In this document: piece by piece, positions 24,151 to 32,345 of the stretch | Position numbering within the stretch: the first letter of the stretch is position 1 | Layout: every line of letters begins with the position of its first letter | NCBI GenBank assembly: GCA_904396495.1 | Contig: CAJFOJ010000018.1 | Location: 1 to 35,148, forward strand | DNA length: 35,148 nt | DNA from: an uncultured Oscillospiraceae bacterium | GTDB taxonomy: Bacteria; Bacillota; Clostridia; Oscillospirales; Ruminococcaceae | Reading direction: 5' to 3' | The notes under the pieces: model-generated | Database searches by the model: none | The model's input: only the letters and a program-made list of their open reading frames with translations | Told to the model about the DNA's origin: nothing | Translations under genes and position numbers: made by a program

Positions 24151-25383
24151 TCACTCGTCCAAGGTGTACTTCCCTGAGACTGGCGCCTCCCGGCAGACCC
24201 ATCTTCCGTTGGTAAAGTCCGGGAAAGCCACCGGCATACTGCCCATCGAGATTGACTGCTCAGACAGGCAGGTCACTGCCATCCAGCTGGCCGCATCGTA
24301 GATATCGATGGGGGTCCCGATGTTGTTTTGAACGCTATATAAAAAGGCTTTCAGCACCAGATAATCGATGCCGCCGTGGTCGTCGTGAAGATCCTGCTTC
24401 AGATATTCTTTCCAAATGGGATGGTCGTACTGTTCTAAGTAGTCCTCCATCTTTTCCCATTGCTCCCCGTCCATGTTTACCTGATTTACAAATTCTTTTT
24501 CAAAGTAAACCGAGTCGTTTAGCTCCATCCAGACGCCCTTGGTGCCGTGGACACCGTTTCCCCGGGAATAGGGCCTGGGCAGGGAGATGTTGTGGGTCAG
24601 GGTGATGGTCTCCCCTCGGGCGCATTTGATGACGGTGGTGATGACATCGCCAATGGTAAAGCGGTGATAGGGACCGCCATCCAAACCGTAGCGATTTTCC
24701 GCAATCCCGTTAAAACCTCTTGATTTGGAGGCAGTGGAAGTCAAAGTCAGAAACCGGTTGCCCCGATTGATGTCCAGATATTTGGCGATGGGGCCCAATT
24801 CATGAGTGGGATAGAGCTCGGCGTTTCGGAAGAGGTTGTGCTTGGTCCGCTGATCGCCGTTTTCCAGCCCGTTTACAATGTCTACCCGCAAATCGTGCTG
24901 GTAGCTGCCCTCGCAGTGAACTACCTCGCCGAAGAGTCCCTCCCGGATCATCCGCAGCACTGCCAGCTCCCTTCTGCCGTAGCAGCAGTTTTCCAGCATC
25001 ATGCAGGGAGTGTGGGTGGCTTCATAGGTCTTGACAAGATCCCAGCACTGCTCGATAGACGAAGTCCCCCCTACCTCAAAGCCGGTGTACTTGCCCGCTT
25101 TCATGGCGTCGATGGCGATTTGTACATGTTCATTCCAGGAAGTAGCGATGATGACGGCGTCAATATCGGGACGGGCGAGAATTAAGTGGTAATCTGTGTA
25201 GACGTTGGGAGTGTACCCGCTCTTTTGCGCGATGATTTGAGCGCCCTCTTCAGCCCGCTCTTCACAGAGGTCACAGACAGCCGAAACATGGGCATCCGGG
25301 ATTGTGGTCAAGGTGGATAAAAGTCCGCGGGCCCGGTTGTTGCAGCCGATGACCCCCAAGCTGACAGTTTTCATTGGTTCCAT
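24151..25383 (-). CDS. Gfo/Idh/MocA oxidoreductase, GH109-like
   Basis: A 410-residue NAD-dependent protein. The N-terminal Rossmann domain has GVIGCNNRARG at residue 10. MLENCCYGRRELAVLRMIRE, GEGSYQHDLR-like CEGSYQHDLRVD and ELYPTHELGPIAKYLDINRG recall the glycoside hydrolase family 109 branch, which cleaves alpha-N-acetylgalactosaminides or related sugars by an NAD-assisted mechanism. It could equally be an oxidoreductase of amino sugars. There is no signal peptide, so it acts in the cytosol. The ATG at 25383 follows AGAGGTG; an upstream in-frame extension lacks a site. The AraC gene lies just upstream on the same strand and probably regulates it. Confidence 0.83.
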   Translation of the reverse strand: MEPMKTVSLGVIGCNNRARGLLSTLTTIPDAHVSAVCDLCEERAEEGAQIIAQKSGYTPNVYTDYHLILARPDIDAVIIATSWNEHVQIAIDAMKAGKYTGFEVGGTSSIEQCWDLVKTYEATHTPCMMLENCCYGRRELAVLRMIREGLFGEVVHCEGSYQHDLRVDIVNGLENGDQRTKHNLFRNAELYPTHELGPIAKYLDINRGNRFLTLTSTASKSRGFNGIAENRYGLDGGPYHRFTIGDVITTVIKCARGETITLTHNISLPRPYSRGNGVHGTKGVWMELNDSVYFEKEFVNQVNMDGEQWEKMEDYLEQYDHPIWKEYLKQDLHDDHGGIDYLVLKAFLYSVQNNIGTPIDIYDAASWMAVTCLSEQSISMGSMPVAFPDFTNGRWVCREAPVSGKYTLDE

Positions 25384-25442
25384 AAACGCACCTCTTTTTA
25401 GGGGCCGGTAAAATACAGGGCCCGGCATTTTTCTCTTTTTTT

Positions 25443-25471
25443 ATCATAGGCCAAAGAGAAAGCGCCGTCAA
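25443..25471 (-). promoter_or_regulatory. Promoter of the Gfo/Idh gene
   Basis: Minus-strand TTGACG (25471-25466), 17-bp spacer, TATGAT (25448-25443), giving a leader of about 50 bases. The region 25472-25682 upstream is very AT-rich and holds no gene. It is where an AraC-type activator would bind, but I see no clear direct repeats. Confidence 0.75.
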
Positions 25472-25682
25472 TCATCTTCTGACAAGTGGATATAATCCTT
25501 GAGTTTTGAGGGATAGTAATTAAACCCGCTACATTAGAATTTATATATTTTCACTAAAAATTTTATTATTTTTTGTAATTTTTATCTTTTTGATTCCCTC
25601 TAAATGGTAAGACTACAGCAATACGCAGGTAAAGGGAAGGTTACATAATGAGGGAATCATGACCGATTGCAAGGAAAACAAG

Positions 25683-25718
25683 TAAAGATAGGGACAGATA
25701 CCGCCATCTGCCCCTATC
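25683..25718 (-). terminator. Terminator of the araC-type gene
   Basis: GATAGGGACAGAT (25687-25699) and ATCTGCCCCTATC (25706-25718) pair with one mismatch around a six-base loop. On the minus strand TTTACTT follows. Confidence 0.7.
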
Positions 25719-25755
25719 CTCTGCTATTCATCTTGTTTTGGGTAAACAAACCCTC

Positions 25756-26646
25756 TCATTCAGCCGTCTTCCGATATTGTAGCGGCGAGAGGCCCACCTC
25801 CCGCTTAAACACCTTGTCAAAATGGGCATTGTCGCTAAACCCCACAGCGTAGGCGACCCCGCTGATAGATTTGTCGTCCCTTTTTAAAAGTTCCTTGGCC
25901 TTTTCCACCCTCACATGGCTCACATATTCAGTGAAGGTGCGGCCGGTCACATGCTTAAACACATCAGAAAAATAAGAGGGGGACAGCATAGTCATCCTGC
26001 ACATCTCCTCGAGATAGATCTTTTCCGGATAGTGAGCGTCCACGTATTCCTGCACCAGAAGGACCGCCTCTTTATACCGATCCACCAGCGCCTTTTTCTT
26101 TTGATCGATGCCTTTGGCGTACTCTCTGGAAATCAAAGCCAGAATTTTTAGAAGGTTTGCCTTGACGATCAACTGGTAATGAGGAGCTCTGCCGTCACAT
26201 TCTGCCATTATTTCTTCCAGCAGCAGGGCCACTGTCCTCGAAACCGGTCCCGCCAATGGGAACAAGGGTTTAATCTCGTCCAGCTTGACAATAAACGGCT
26301 CGATGTAGGCGTAATCAAAAAGATCACTACTCTTTCCGCCAGTCATGTCCTCATTGATAAAAGCTTCAGTAAAATCCAACCCAATGAGCACACTACGGTC
26401 ATCCTCTGTGGACACCGAGTGGAAAACCCCCGGCGGCAGGACGAAAACATCCCCTGCGTGGAGAGTATAGATGATGCCGTTAAAATTGTGGACACACTGC
26501 CCCCTTTGTACGTACCAAAGCTGAATATAGTCGTGGCTGTGGTACTCCTGGGCCATCTTGTGGGAAATGCTGTAAATCTTAAAGGGAAACCGGGGGTCCA
26601 GAATATCCCTTGCCCGCAGGTTCACATTGTTGTCGGTGCCGCTCAT
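25756..26646 (-). CDS. AraC family transcriptional regulator
   Basis: A 296-residue regulator. The N-terminal cupin sensor domain (HSHDYIQLWYVQRGQ, GDVFVLPPGVFHSVS) is followed by a C-terminal double helix-turn-helix. Its first unit is YLEEMCRMTMLSPSYFSDVFK and its second is SGVAYAVGFSDNAHFDKVFK with GLSPLQYR. Such proteins usually sense a sugar and activate neighbouring catabolic genes. The closest candidate target is the GH109-like gene 370 bases downstream on the same strand. The ATG follows a GAGGGGG site 11 bases upstream. Confidence 0.92.
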   Translation of the reverse strand: MSGTDNNVNLRARDILDPRFPFKIYSISHKMAQEYHSHDYIQLWYVQRGQCVHNFNGIIYTLHAGDVFVLPPGVFHSVSTEDDRSVLIGLDFTEAFINEDMTGGKSSDLFDYAYIEPFIVKLDEIKPLFPLAGPVSRTVALLLEEIMAECDGRAPHYQLIVKANLLKILALISREYAKGIDQKKKALVDRYKEAVLLVQEYVDAHYPEKIYLEEMCRMTMLSPSYFSDVFKHVTGRTFTEYVSHVRVEKAKELLKRDDKSISGVAYAVGFSDNAHFDKVFKREVGLSPLQYRKTAE

Positions 26647-26860
26647 GAGTCTTTATGCCCCCTCTGGGAAGGTGTCGAAAGGCAGTCGTTTCCCATGTCA
26701 GTAATATCAGCGCCCGTAAGGTTATGATATCCCATATCTGCCAGTCCTTTGGAGTTGCGCGCTGTATGATCCATTTTGCCTGTTTACAATTTACCCAAAA
26801 AAGTTATTGTATTACAAAGTTTTACACCATAGGCATGCACAAAGTGCGTTATTAGTAAAT

Positions 26861-26889
26861 ATTATACCATCCCCTGGCAAAAGGGTCAA
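26861..26889 (-). promoter_or_regulatory. Promoter of the araC-type gene
   Basis: Minus-strand TTGACC (26889-26884), 17-bp spacer, perfect TATAAT (26866-26861), preceded by TGG. The leader is about 208 bases. Near its start is a small inverted repeat GCACAAAGTGC (26838-26848); I see no gene in 26647-26860. Confidence 0.85.
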
Positions 26890-26907
26890 ATATATCGTTC
26901 AAACGAT

Positions 26908-26936
26908 AAAGAGAGCAACTATAAGCTGCCCTCTTT
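26908..26936 (-). terminator. Weak terminator-like hairpin after the ZIP gene
   Basis: AAAGAG-GCA and TGC-CTCTTT pair with one mismatch around a nine-base loop, 17 bases after the ZIP stop. The T-run on the minus side is part of the stem, so efficiency is doubtful. Confidence 0.35.
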
Positions 26937-26952
26937 TTACAGTAAACTTGCG

Positions 26953-27747
26953 TTATCCCAGCGCCACATCCAAAATCATCATGACGATGAAACCGGCCAT
27001 AACCCCCATGGTTCCTACGTTGGAATGCTCACCCAAGTGCGCTTCTGGGATGAGTTCCTCCACCACCACATACATCATGGCGCCCGCTGCAAAGGCAAGC
27101 ATCCAAGGCATCAACGGTTGGATAAATCCCGCCGCCAGCACCACCAAAACACCGAATATGAACTCAACCAGTCCGGACATGCTTCCCATGAGGAAAGCCT
27201 TTGTCGAAGTCATCCCCTCCTGTCGCAGGGGAAGGGCCACCGCAGCCCCTTCAGGGAAATTCTGGATGCCAATACCCAGGGCGAGAGCTGCCGCCGCGGT
27301 AACGGCCGCCGGATCGTTGCCGTTTTGGGCCGCCAAGGCGAAGGACAGTCCCACTGCCATCCCCTCTGGGATGTTGTGGAGGGTGACGGCAAACACCAAA
27401 AGCGTAGTCCTTTTCCAGGAGGTGGCCACGCCCTCCGGCTCCTGAGAGCCGGGATGAAGATGGGGCAGCAGACTGTCCAGTCCCATGAGAAAGAGAATGC
27501 CCAGGAGAAAGCCCCCCGCCGCCGGAATCCAACCGATCTGCCCTTTTTGCTCCGCCTCCTCAATGGCGGGGATGAGGAGGGACCACACCGAAGCGGCGAT
27601 CATCACGCCCGCCGCAAAACCCAAAAAAATCCGTTGGATTTTAGGATTTATTTCATTGCGGAAGAAAAATACTACTGCCGCGCCTAATGCCGTCATCAAA
27701 AAGGTAAATCCCGTTCCGCCTGCCGCCCACATAAGCGCTTCCCTCAT
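26953..27747 (-). CDS. ZIP family divalent metal transporter
   Basis: A 264-residue integral membrane protein that imports zinc or related cations. It has about eight hydrophobic segments. The two metal-binding helices carry HNIPEGMAVGLSFALAAQ and QNFPEGAAVALPLR (H/N-x2-PEG motifs), and a later VVEELIPEAHLGEHS helix adds ligands; GLDSLLPHLHPG forms the His-containing loop. The arrangement matches the GufA/ZupT-like branch. The start was set at the ATG with GGAAAGGTG upstream; two earlier in-frame starts have no site. A 170-base leader precedes it. No metal-responsive motif was recognised. Confidence 0.9.
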   Translation of the reverse strand: MREALMWAAGGTGFTFLMTALGAAVVFFFRNEINPKIQRIFLGFAAGVMIAASVWSLLIPAIEEAEQKGQIGWIPAAGGFLLGILFLMGLDSLLPHLHPGSQEPEGVATSWKRTTLLVFAVTLHNIPEGMAVGLSFALAAQNGNDPAAVTAAAALALGIGIQNFPEGAAVALPLRQEGMTSTKAFLMGSMSGLVEFIFGVLVVLAAGFIQPLMPWMLAFAAGAMMYVVVEELIPEAHLGEHSNVGTMGVMAGFIVMMILDVALG

Positions 27748-27923
27748 TGTTTTGCCACACCTTTCCATCTTTACAAATTGTCCGCAAAACCTCTCCTTTG
27801 TAGCCTTGCCGGATTGGGGATTTTTATTGAAACTCGCCGTCCCTTGCACTGGAAACGACTCTGTTATGAAAAGAAAATATTACGGCTTTTGCATGATAAA
27901 TATATTTGAATAATTCTAATATG

Positions 27924-27952
27924 ATTATATGGAATTTGTTATCCAAAGTCAA
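27924..27952 (-). promoter_or_regulatory. Promoter of the ZIP gene
   Basis: Minus-strand TTGACT (27952-27947), 17-bp spacer, perfect TATAAT (27929-27924). It lies directly downstream of the AAC(6')-like gene, so the ZIP gene has an independent start. Confidence 0.85.
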
Positions 27953-27997
27953 GACTTTTCCGGCAATCCCCTCTAAAAGAAGGCAGAAATAGGAAAA

Positions 27998-28435
27998 TCA
28001 TAGTTTTTTGGCAAAACAAATAATCCGATTTACCTCCGTAAATCCCATTGAGATGTGGAAGGCCTGGCTCAGCTCGTTTTGGAGTTCACAGTCGCTGGCA
28101 AATTCCCAACATCCTTCTTTTTTCGCCCAATTTTGGCAAGCTAAAACCAGCTCTGTACCAATCCCTGTTCGGCGGTGACCCTCTTTTACATAAATTTCCT
28201 CCAGGTATCCAACTCTGCCTCCGTCGGTGCCCTCCACATAGTCCTCCCGCAAAGAACAGTGGGCAAACCCAACCGGCCATCCGTCGGATAAGGCGAGAAA
28301 AACAGCATTTCTGTCGCTGTAAAGTGTTGCTTCAAATTCCTTTGACAGTTCTTCCCCAGTATGGCTGGGCCAGAGTTCTGCCGCCAAGGCGGCAATTGCG
28401 CCCTGTTCACCAGCCGATGCTTTTCGTACTGTCAT
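27998..28435 (-). CDS. AAC(6')-like aminoglycoside N-acetyltransferase
   Basis: A 145-residue GNAT protein matching, along its length, the AAC(6')-I subgroup of about 145 residues: ELWPSHTGEEL, DGWPVGFAHCSLREDYVEGT, GYLEEIYVKEGHRRTGIGTE-L, QNWAKKEGCWEFASDCELQN, SQAFHISMGFTEVNRIICF. The acetyl-CoA loop is RRTGIG. Relatives acetylate the 6'-amino group of aminoglycosides. Whether this chromosomal homologue confers resistance or has a native metabolic substrate is not decidable here. The start ATG follows GAAAGGA by eight bases; another ATG three codons upstream is too close to it. It is a single gene with no mobile element adjacent. Confidence 0.85.
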   Translation of the reverse strand: MTVRKASAGEQGAIAALAAELWPSHTGEELSKEFEATLYSDRNAVFLALSDGWPVGFAHCSLREDYVEGTDGGRVGYLEEIYVKEGHRRTGIGTELVLACQNWAKKEGCWEFASDCELQNELSQAFHISMGFTEVNRIICFAKKL

Positions 28436-28608
28436 TTTACTCATCCTTTCGAATAAACTGGATGTCAAAAAAGGTTAAGCGACAAACAAAGCTCCTTCCA
28501 AGAGGGATACTAGGATACCCATTCTCCCTGAGCTAGACATCATCACACAATCTATATGAGCCACCGGCTTCCACAAAACGCAAAGAAGCCGAACTCTTTG
28601 CCATCTCT

Positions 28609-28637
28609 ATTCTACCAAAATCCTCCTTATAAAGAAA
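28609..28637 (-). promoter_or_regulatory. Possible promoter of the AAC(6')-like gene
   Basis: Minus-strand TTTCTT, 17-bp spacer, TAGAAT (28614-28609) preceded by TGG. The -35 box is poor, so the extended -10 would have to compensate. The leader would be about 165 bases. The rest of 28436-28742 holds no convincing gene. Confidence 0.35.
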
Positions 28638-28742
28638 GTGGTTTTTAGAATTACCTCCCAATCTTCTAAACGGAGCATATTTGAAAGGGGTGCTCAGCGA
28701 AAACGATTCAGAAGAATTTGCTGATTTCCTTTATTGGAACGA

Positions 28743-28771
28743 TTGTATTTTTAAAAGGGATATGGTATACT
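28743..28771 (+). promoter_or_regulatory. Promoter of the membrane protein gene
   Basis: TTGTAT (28743-28748), 17-bp spacer, TATACT (28766-28771), preceded by TGG. The ATG at 28814 follows about 36 bases after the predicted start of transcription. Confidence 0.72.
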
Positions 28772-28813
28772 GGGATTAATTGGGTCATGACTCACAACAG
28801 GAGGATTTTGATT

Positions 28814-29959
28814 ATGACAATTTGGAAAATGTTCACCGTCGGCATCAAAAACTGCATCCGTAACTGGAAAATTAGCCTGCTGTTCGGGGTATTGTTGAGC
28901 TTCCTGCTTTCATTGCTCTCATCCGCCCCCTCTGATCTATTAGAATTTTTTACTGACAACAACTATCTATACAGCGCCATTATGCTGCTTCCCTTTACCC
29001 TTCTTTTCTCCATCGCAATATCGGTGTTACAACCGGTGCTGACTACTCTTCCCCTGCTCACCGCTTTTACTCAGCCTCCACAAAATGGTCCTCAGACTTT
29101 TAAAGGCCGCTTTTCTTTAAAATTCGGGCCTTTTCTTCTTTTGAGCTTAATTTGGCTGGGGATTACCTTTGCTTTAATGATTGTCTGGGCTATTTTATTG
29201 TTTGCCTTCTCGCTTACAGCCGGTGTCTTTTCAGCTGTCTATTCCTTTAACCCAGTATTCATCGTCATTGTGTTGATTCTCATCATTCCTTTGTACTTCG
29301 CTCTGCTTATTCTCTCCTGTGCATCTTATTACAGCTATATCGCTCTGACTACCGAAAACATTAAGGCCACCCAAGCTCTCACACAGGGCTTTAAAATGCT
29401 GTCCAAGCATTTTGGCCGCAGCATCGGCAATTCTTTGGTATTCTCCCTCATTCCCGGCATCATTCCTGCTATACTGGTCGTAACCGGTTCTTTTTTGCTT
29501 GCATATGAGCGGTCTTTTTCCATGGTGACCGCCGGCTATTGGGCAGGCTTGGCACTCTGGCTGGTAGGCCTTATTTTGATACACGCTGCGCAAGTTATTT
29601 ACACTGCCGCCATGGTGGAACTGTACCGGAAAAATTGGTTAGAGGATCACAACAATCCCTTTGGTCCTCTTTCCAATCCTGTACCGGGCTATGTCCAAAA
29701 TTCGTCTGCTCCTGGAAACTGGAGTACCTCCTCTCAGCCAATTCAACATACTGTTCCCCCTATGGGAGCACCCGCTAGTAGTGAACCTCCCTTTGACCGG
29801 GAACCGACCTCTGCCACCAATGAAGAATCTACCTTTACCCCCGCGACAGAAACCTTTCCTTCCGACGACGGGATTTCGACTGTTTCAGCAGAGTCTACCC
29901 CTGCCATCAGCAGCGAAAACGCCCTTGAAAGTCCCGGCGGCAATCCGGAAAATCCGTAA
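28814..29959 (+). CDS. Six-helix membrane protein with disordered C-terminal tail
   Basis: A 381-residue protein. It has roughly six hydrophobic segments (about residues 18-36, 53-83, 105-133, 145-168, 205-228, 238-260), with a conserved-looking amphipathic stretch ALTQGFKMLSKHFGRSIGNS before the fifth. The last 105 residues are rich in Pro, Ser, Thr and Glu and probably disordered. The layout recalls loosely defined membrane families such as DUF975/GPDPase-membrane domains, but I cannot assign one. The start was chosen at the ATG with CAGGAGG upstream; the frame is open 32 codons further but overlaps the promoter. It is monocistronic with a strong terminator. Confidence 0.8.
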   Translation: MTIWKMFTVGIKNCIRNWKISLLFGVLLSFLLSLLSSAPSDLLEFFTDNNYLYSAIMLLPFTLLFSIAISVLQPVLTTLPLLTAFTQPPQNGPQTFKGRFSLKFGPFLLLSLIWLGITFALMIVWAILLFAFSLTAGVFSAVYSFNPVFIVIVLILIIPLYFALLILSCASYYSYIALTTENIKATQALTQGFKMLSKHFGRSIGNSLVFSLIPGIIPAILVVTGSFLLAYERSFSMVTAGYWAGLALWLVGLILIHAAQVIYTAAMVELYRKNWLEDHNNPFGPLSNPVPGYVQNSSAPGNWSTSSQPIQHTVPPMGAPASSEPPFDREPTSATNEESTFTPATETFPSDDGISTVSAESTPAISSENALESPGGNPENP

Positions 29960-30006
29960 AAATCTCTCTTTTTTCTGTACTTTGCAGACAATTGAGACTT
30001 GGGACC

Positions 30007-30054
30007 AATCGGTAACCGGAAGGCAAAGGCACCTTCCGGTTACCGATTTTTTTA
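30007..30054 (+). terminator. Strong terminator after the membrane protein gene
   Basis: A 17-base perfect inverted repeat AATCGGTAACCGGAAGG with an eight-base loop, followed by TTTTTTAAG. Confidence 0.93.
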
Positions 30055-30192
30055 AGGCTTTTCTGCGTACTTTCCCCTTTTTTATAGACAAACTGCGGGG
30101 GACAAGCAACGATTTTGCAAGCCGGAATCTTTCCCTTTCCAATATTTGGTTTTTTTAATCTTTCCTAAAACTAGAACAAAAACAAAGACATA

Positions 30193-30253
30193 AAAAAGTA
30201 AGATTGACACGGCCCCAAGGCCCTCAATGCGGGTTGGCCGTAAAAAGTAAGAT
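30193..30253 (+). repeat. 12-bp direct repeats flanking a hairpin upstream of the second MATE gene
   Basis: AAAAAGTAAGAT occurs at 30193-30204 and again at 30242-30253. Between them a segment of 37 bases can fold (ACGG-CCAA against TTGG-CCGT). The second copy runs into the ribosome binding region of the MATE gene. No convincing promoter was seen in 30055-30192; TTGCAA at 30115 has only a poor partner. Confidence 0.5.
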
Positions 30254-30268
30254 AAGAGGATACGCTAT

Positions 30269-31612
30269 ATGAACTCCACAACGCTATTTTCTAAGACTTC
30301 TCCGCTGAAGCTATTCTTTTTGGCCTCTATTCCCGGTGCCATCAGCATGCTGGCTTCAGCGCTGTACCAAACCTTTGACGGCATATTTGTCGGGCGCTTT
30401 TTAGGGCAGACTGCTTTTGCTGCCGTAAATTTAGCCATGCCGTTTGTAATTATCAACTTTTCACTGGCGGACCTGATCGGCGTCGGGTCAGCTGTCCCTA
30501 TTTCCATCTGCCTAGGCAGAAAACAGGAAAAGGAAGCTCACAACATTTTTACCTGCGCCTGCCTCATGATCGTGGGCACGGGCGTTCTCATTGGCGGGAT
30601 TTTGTACGTCGCAGCGCCACTGCTGATCCATCTGATGGGTGCTGAAGGGGAGTTTGCATCACTAGCGGTGCAGTATTTACAGGTTTACGCCATCTGTTCC
30701 CCCGTCACCACCATTATATTCGCCATGGACAATTTTCTGCGAATCTGCGGGTACATTCGGGGCAGCATGTTTTTAAACATCCTTCTCTCAGCGTTGAGCG
30801 CCGCGTTAGAATTCCTGTTCCTAGCTGTCTTCCGATGGGGTGTCTGGGCGGCAGCGCTTGCCACCTGCTCAGGTATGATCGTCTGCGCTTTGATCGCACT
30901 AGTCCCCTTCTTTCGTGGCAAGGCCCTTCTCCGTTTTTGCCGGCCCCGTTTTCACATTCCAATGATTCGGCAAATCATTGCCTGTGGAAGCCCTAACTTT
31001 TTAAACAATATCGCGGGCCGTATTACCTCCATTCTGATGAACGTCATCCTAGTGCGACTGGGAGGGGAAGTGGCAGTTTCGGTTTACGGTATGCTGATGT
31101 ATGCGGAAGGGTTTGTTCAGCCTCTGCTGTATGGCATGTGTGATTCTTTGCAACCCGCTGTCGGGTACAACTGGGGTGCTGGAAAGCTCTCCCGTGTACG
31201 GGCCATCGAAAAGTGCTGTTTTATCGCAAGCGGCATTATTTCCCTGCTTGCTGCCCTGATCATCGCTCTTTTCCCGGGACAAATCACCAATCTTTTCATG
31301 GCTGACGCAGGGCAGGACATTATGAATATATCCATTTTGGCACTGCGGCTGTTCAGCCTGACCTATCTGACCCGGTGGTTTTCCTTTGCAACACAAAGCT
31401 ATATGCTCGCCATCGAAAAGCCATTACCTGCTTCCATCATTTCGGTTTCCACCGCTTTGGTCTTCCCTGTGCTGCTGGTGGGCTTATTCTGGCCACTGGG
31501 ACTGACGGGCATTTGGCTGAATTTTGCAGGGACATCCGTCCTCGCAGCTGTTATGTCGGTTGTCATTTTGTTGAAATTCCGTCGGGAATTGTGTCAGCCA
31601 GACCTCCAATAA
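30269..31612 (+). CDS. MATE family efflux transporter (second)
   Basis: A 447-residue exporter with about 12 hydrophobic segments in two halves, closer in pattern to the MepA-like branch. It has an N-terminal FLASIPGAISMLASALYQTF-DGIFVGRFLGQTAFAAVNL, GRKQEKEAHNIF, DNFLRICGYIRGSMFLNI, and QPAVGYNWGAGKLSRVR in the second half. It probably extrudes cationic drugs or metabolites; the substrate is unknown. The ATG follows AAGAGGATACGCTAT. It is flanked by terminators on both sides, so it is a single-gene unit. Its sequence differs clearly from the MATE protein at 8947, so it is not a recent duplicate. Confidence 0.92.
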   Translation: MNSTTLFSKTSPLKLFFLASIPGAISMLASALYQTFDGIFVGRFLGQTAFAAVNLAMPFVIINFSLADLIGVGSAVPISICLGRKQEKEAHNIFTCACLMIVGTGVLIGGILYVAAPLLIHLMGAEGEFASLAVQYLQVYAICSPVTTIIFAMDNFLRICGYIRGSMFLNILLSALSAALEFLFLAVFRWGVWAAALATCSGMIVCALIALVPFFRGKALLRFCRPRFHIPMIRQIIACGSPNFLNNIAGRITSILMNVILVRLGGEVAVSVYGMLMYAEGFVQPLLYGMCDSLQPAVGYNWGAGKLSRVRAIEKCCFIASGIISLLAALIIALFPGQITNLFMADAGQDIMNISILALRLFSLTYLTRWFSFATQSYMLAIEKPLPASIISVSTALVFPVLLVGLFWPLGLTGIWLNFAGTSVLAAVMSVVILLKFRRELCQPDLQ

Positions 31613-31655
31613 CCGGCTTAGATTGAATCCAAATCCGAAGGTTTTCTTTAAGGTA

Positions 31656-31700
31656 AGACCTCGCCCTCACCAGTTTGGTGAGGGCGAGGTCTGTTCTTTT
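31656..31700 (+). terminator. Terminator after the second MATE gene
   Basis: A 16-base perfect inverted repeat AGACCTCGCCCTCACC with loop AGTTT (31656-31692), followed by GTTCTTTT. Confidence 0.92.
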
Positions 31701-31745
31701 CCGGGAAAAGCTAATTCCCGGTTTTCCGATAGTCATTAGGCGTAT

Positions 31746-31880
31746 CTAGCTCACAGAAGTTATGGGGCCTTGCGCATTTCTATACCGCCCTAGTTTCTCG
31801 GGAACCTGGTGCCCAAACACTCCGCCCGAATGCCCTGCACAACCGTAGGAACCAATCAATAGATTCATCTTGCTAGTCAT
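31746..31880 (-). pseudogene. Flavodoxin-like gene remnant
   Basis: Translation overlaps the cupin stop (ATGA at 31880-31877) and gives 44 residues. It begins MTSKMNLLIGSYGCAGHSGG and continues to a QVPEKLG. This resembles the first strand, phosphate loop and first helix of flavodoxins (ILIxYYSxxGHTxxVAExIAEKLG), but several loop positions are changed and a stop ends it after about 44 codons, against some 140-170 for an intact protein. Cupin and flavodoxin genes are often neighbours in Clostridia, which supports the idea. It may simply be a truncated leftover. Confidence 0.5.
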
Positions 31881-32314
31881 CTCAACTTCGCATAAGCTTG
31901 ATCGTCCACCGGTTCCAGCCACTGGTTGGAGGTCTCTTCCCCCGGCACCTCCACCGCAATGTGGCTAAACCAGCTGTCCGCCTTGGCACCATGCCAGTGC
32001 TTTACCTCCGGCGGGATGACAATGACCATCCCCGGCTCCAGGCTGACGGCCTCTTTACCTGCCTCCTGATACCAACCACTCCCCGCCGTGCAGATAAGGA
32101 TCTGTCCACCGCCGCTTTTAGCGTGATGGATGTGCCAATTGTTGCGGCAGCCCGGTTCAAAGGTGACATTTGCCAACGATACCGTGCTTTCCCCAGGTCG
32201 AGTCAGGGGGTTTAAATAGGAATTCCCGATAAAGTACTGGGCAAATGCAGAGTTTTCCTGTCCCAAACCAAAAATGTTTTGTTCATCAAAGGTCGATTTG
32301 TCTTGGATTTTCAT
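31877..32314 (-). CDS. Cupin domain protein
   Basis: A 145-residue single-domain cupin. The first motif is WHIHHAKSGGGQILICTAGSG, with His ligands, and the second is PGMVIVIPPEVKHWHGA, whose His completes a metal site. It belongs to the group commonly found beside NADPH-dependent flavin reductases and carboxymuconolactone decarboxylase-like proteins; the enzymatic role is not settled. The ATG at 32314 is preceded by AAGGAGGAC, so the longer upstream frame is rejected. It lies 31 bases downstream of the reductase gene on the same strand, forming a probable two-gene operon that once continued into the flavodoxin remnant. Confidence 0.86.
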   Translation of the reverse strand: MKIQDKSTFDEQNIFGLGQENSAFAQYFIGNSYLNPLTRPGESTVSLANVTFEPGCRNNWHIHHAKSGGGQILICTAGSGWYQEAGKEAVSLEPGMVIVIPPEVKHWHGAKADSWFSHIAVEVPGEETSNQWLEPVDDQAYAKLR

Positions 32315-32345
32315 ACAAATAGTCCTCCTTATAATCTTATAGCTT

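Noticed and set aside
28550..28615. 23-codon minus-strand frame in the AAC(6') leader
   Set aside because: The nearest AGGAGG-like sequence is about 18 bases away and overlaps the promoter, so it has no usable ribosome binding site.
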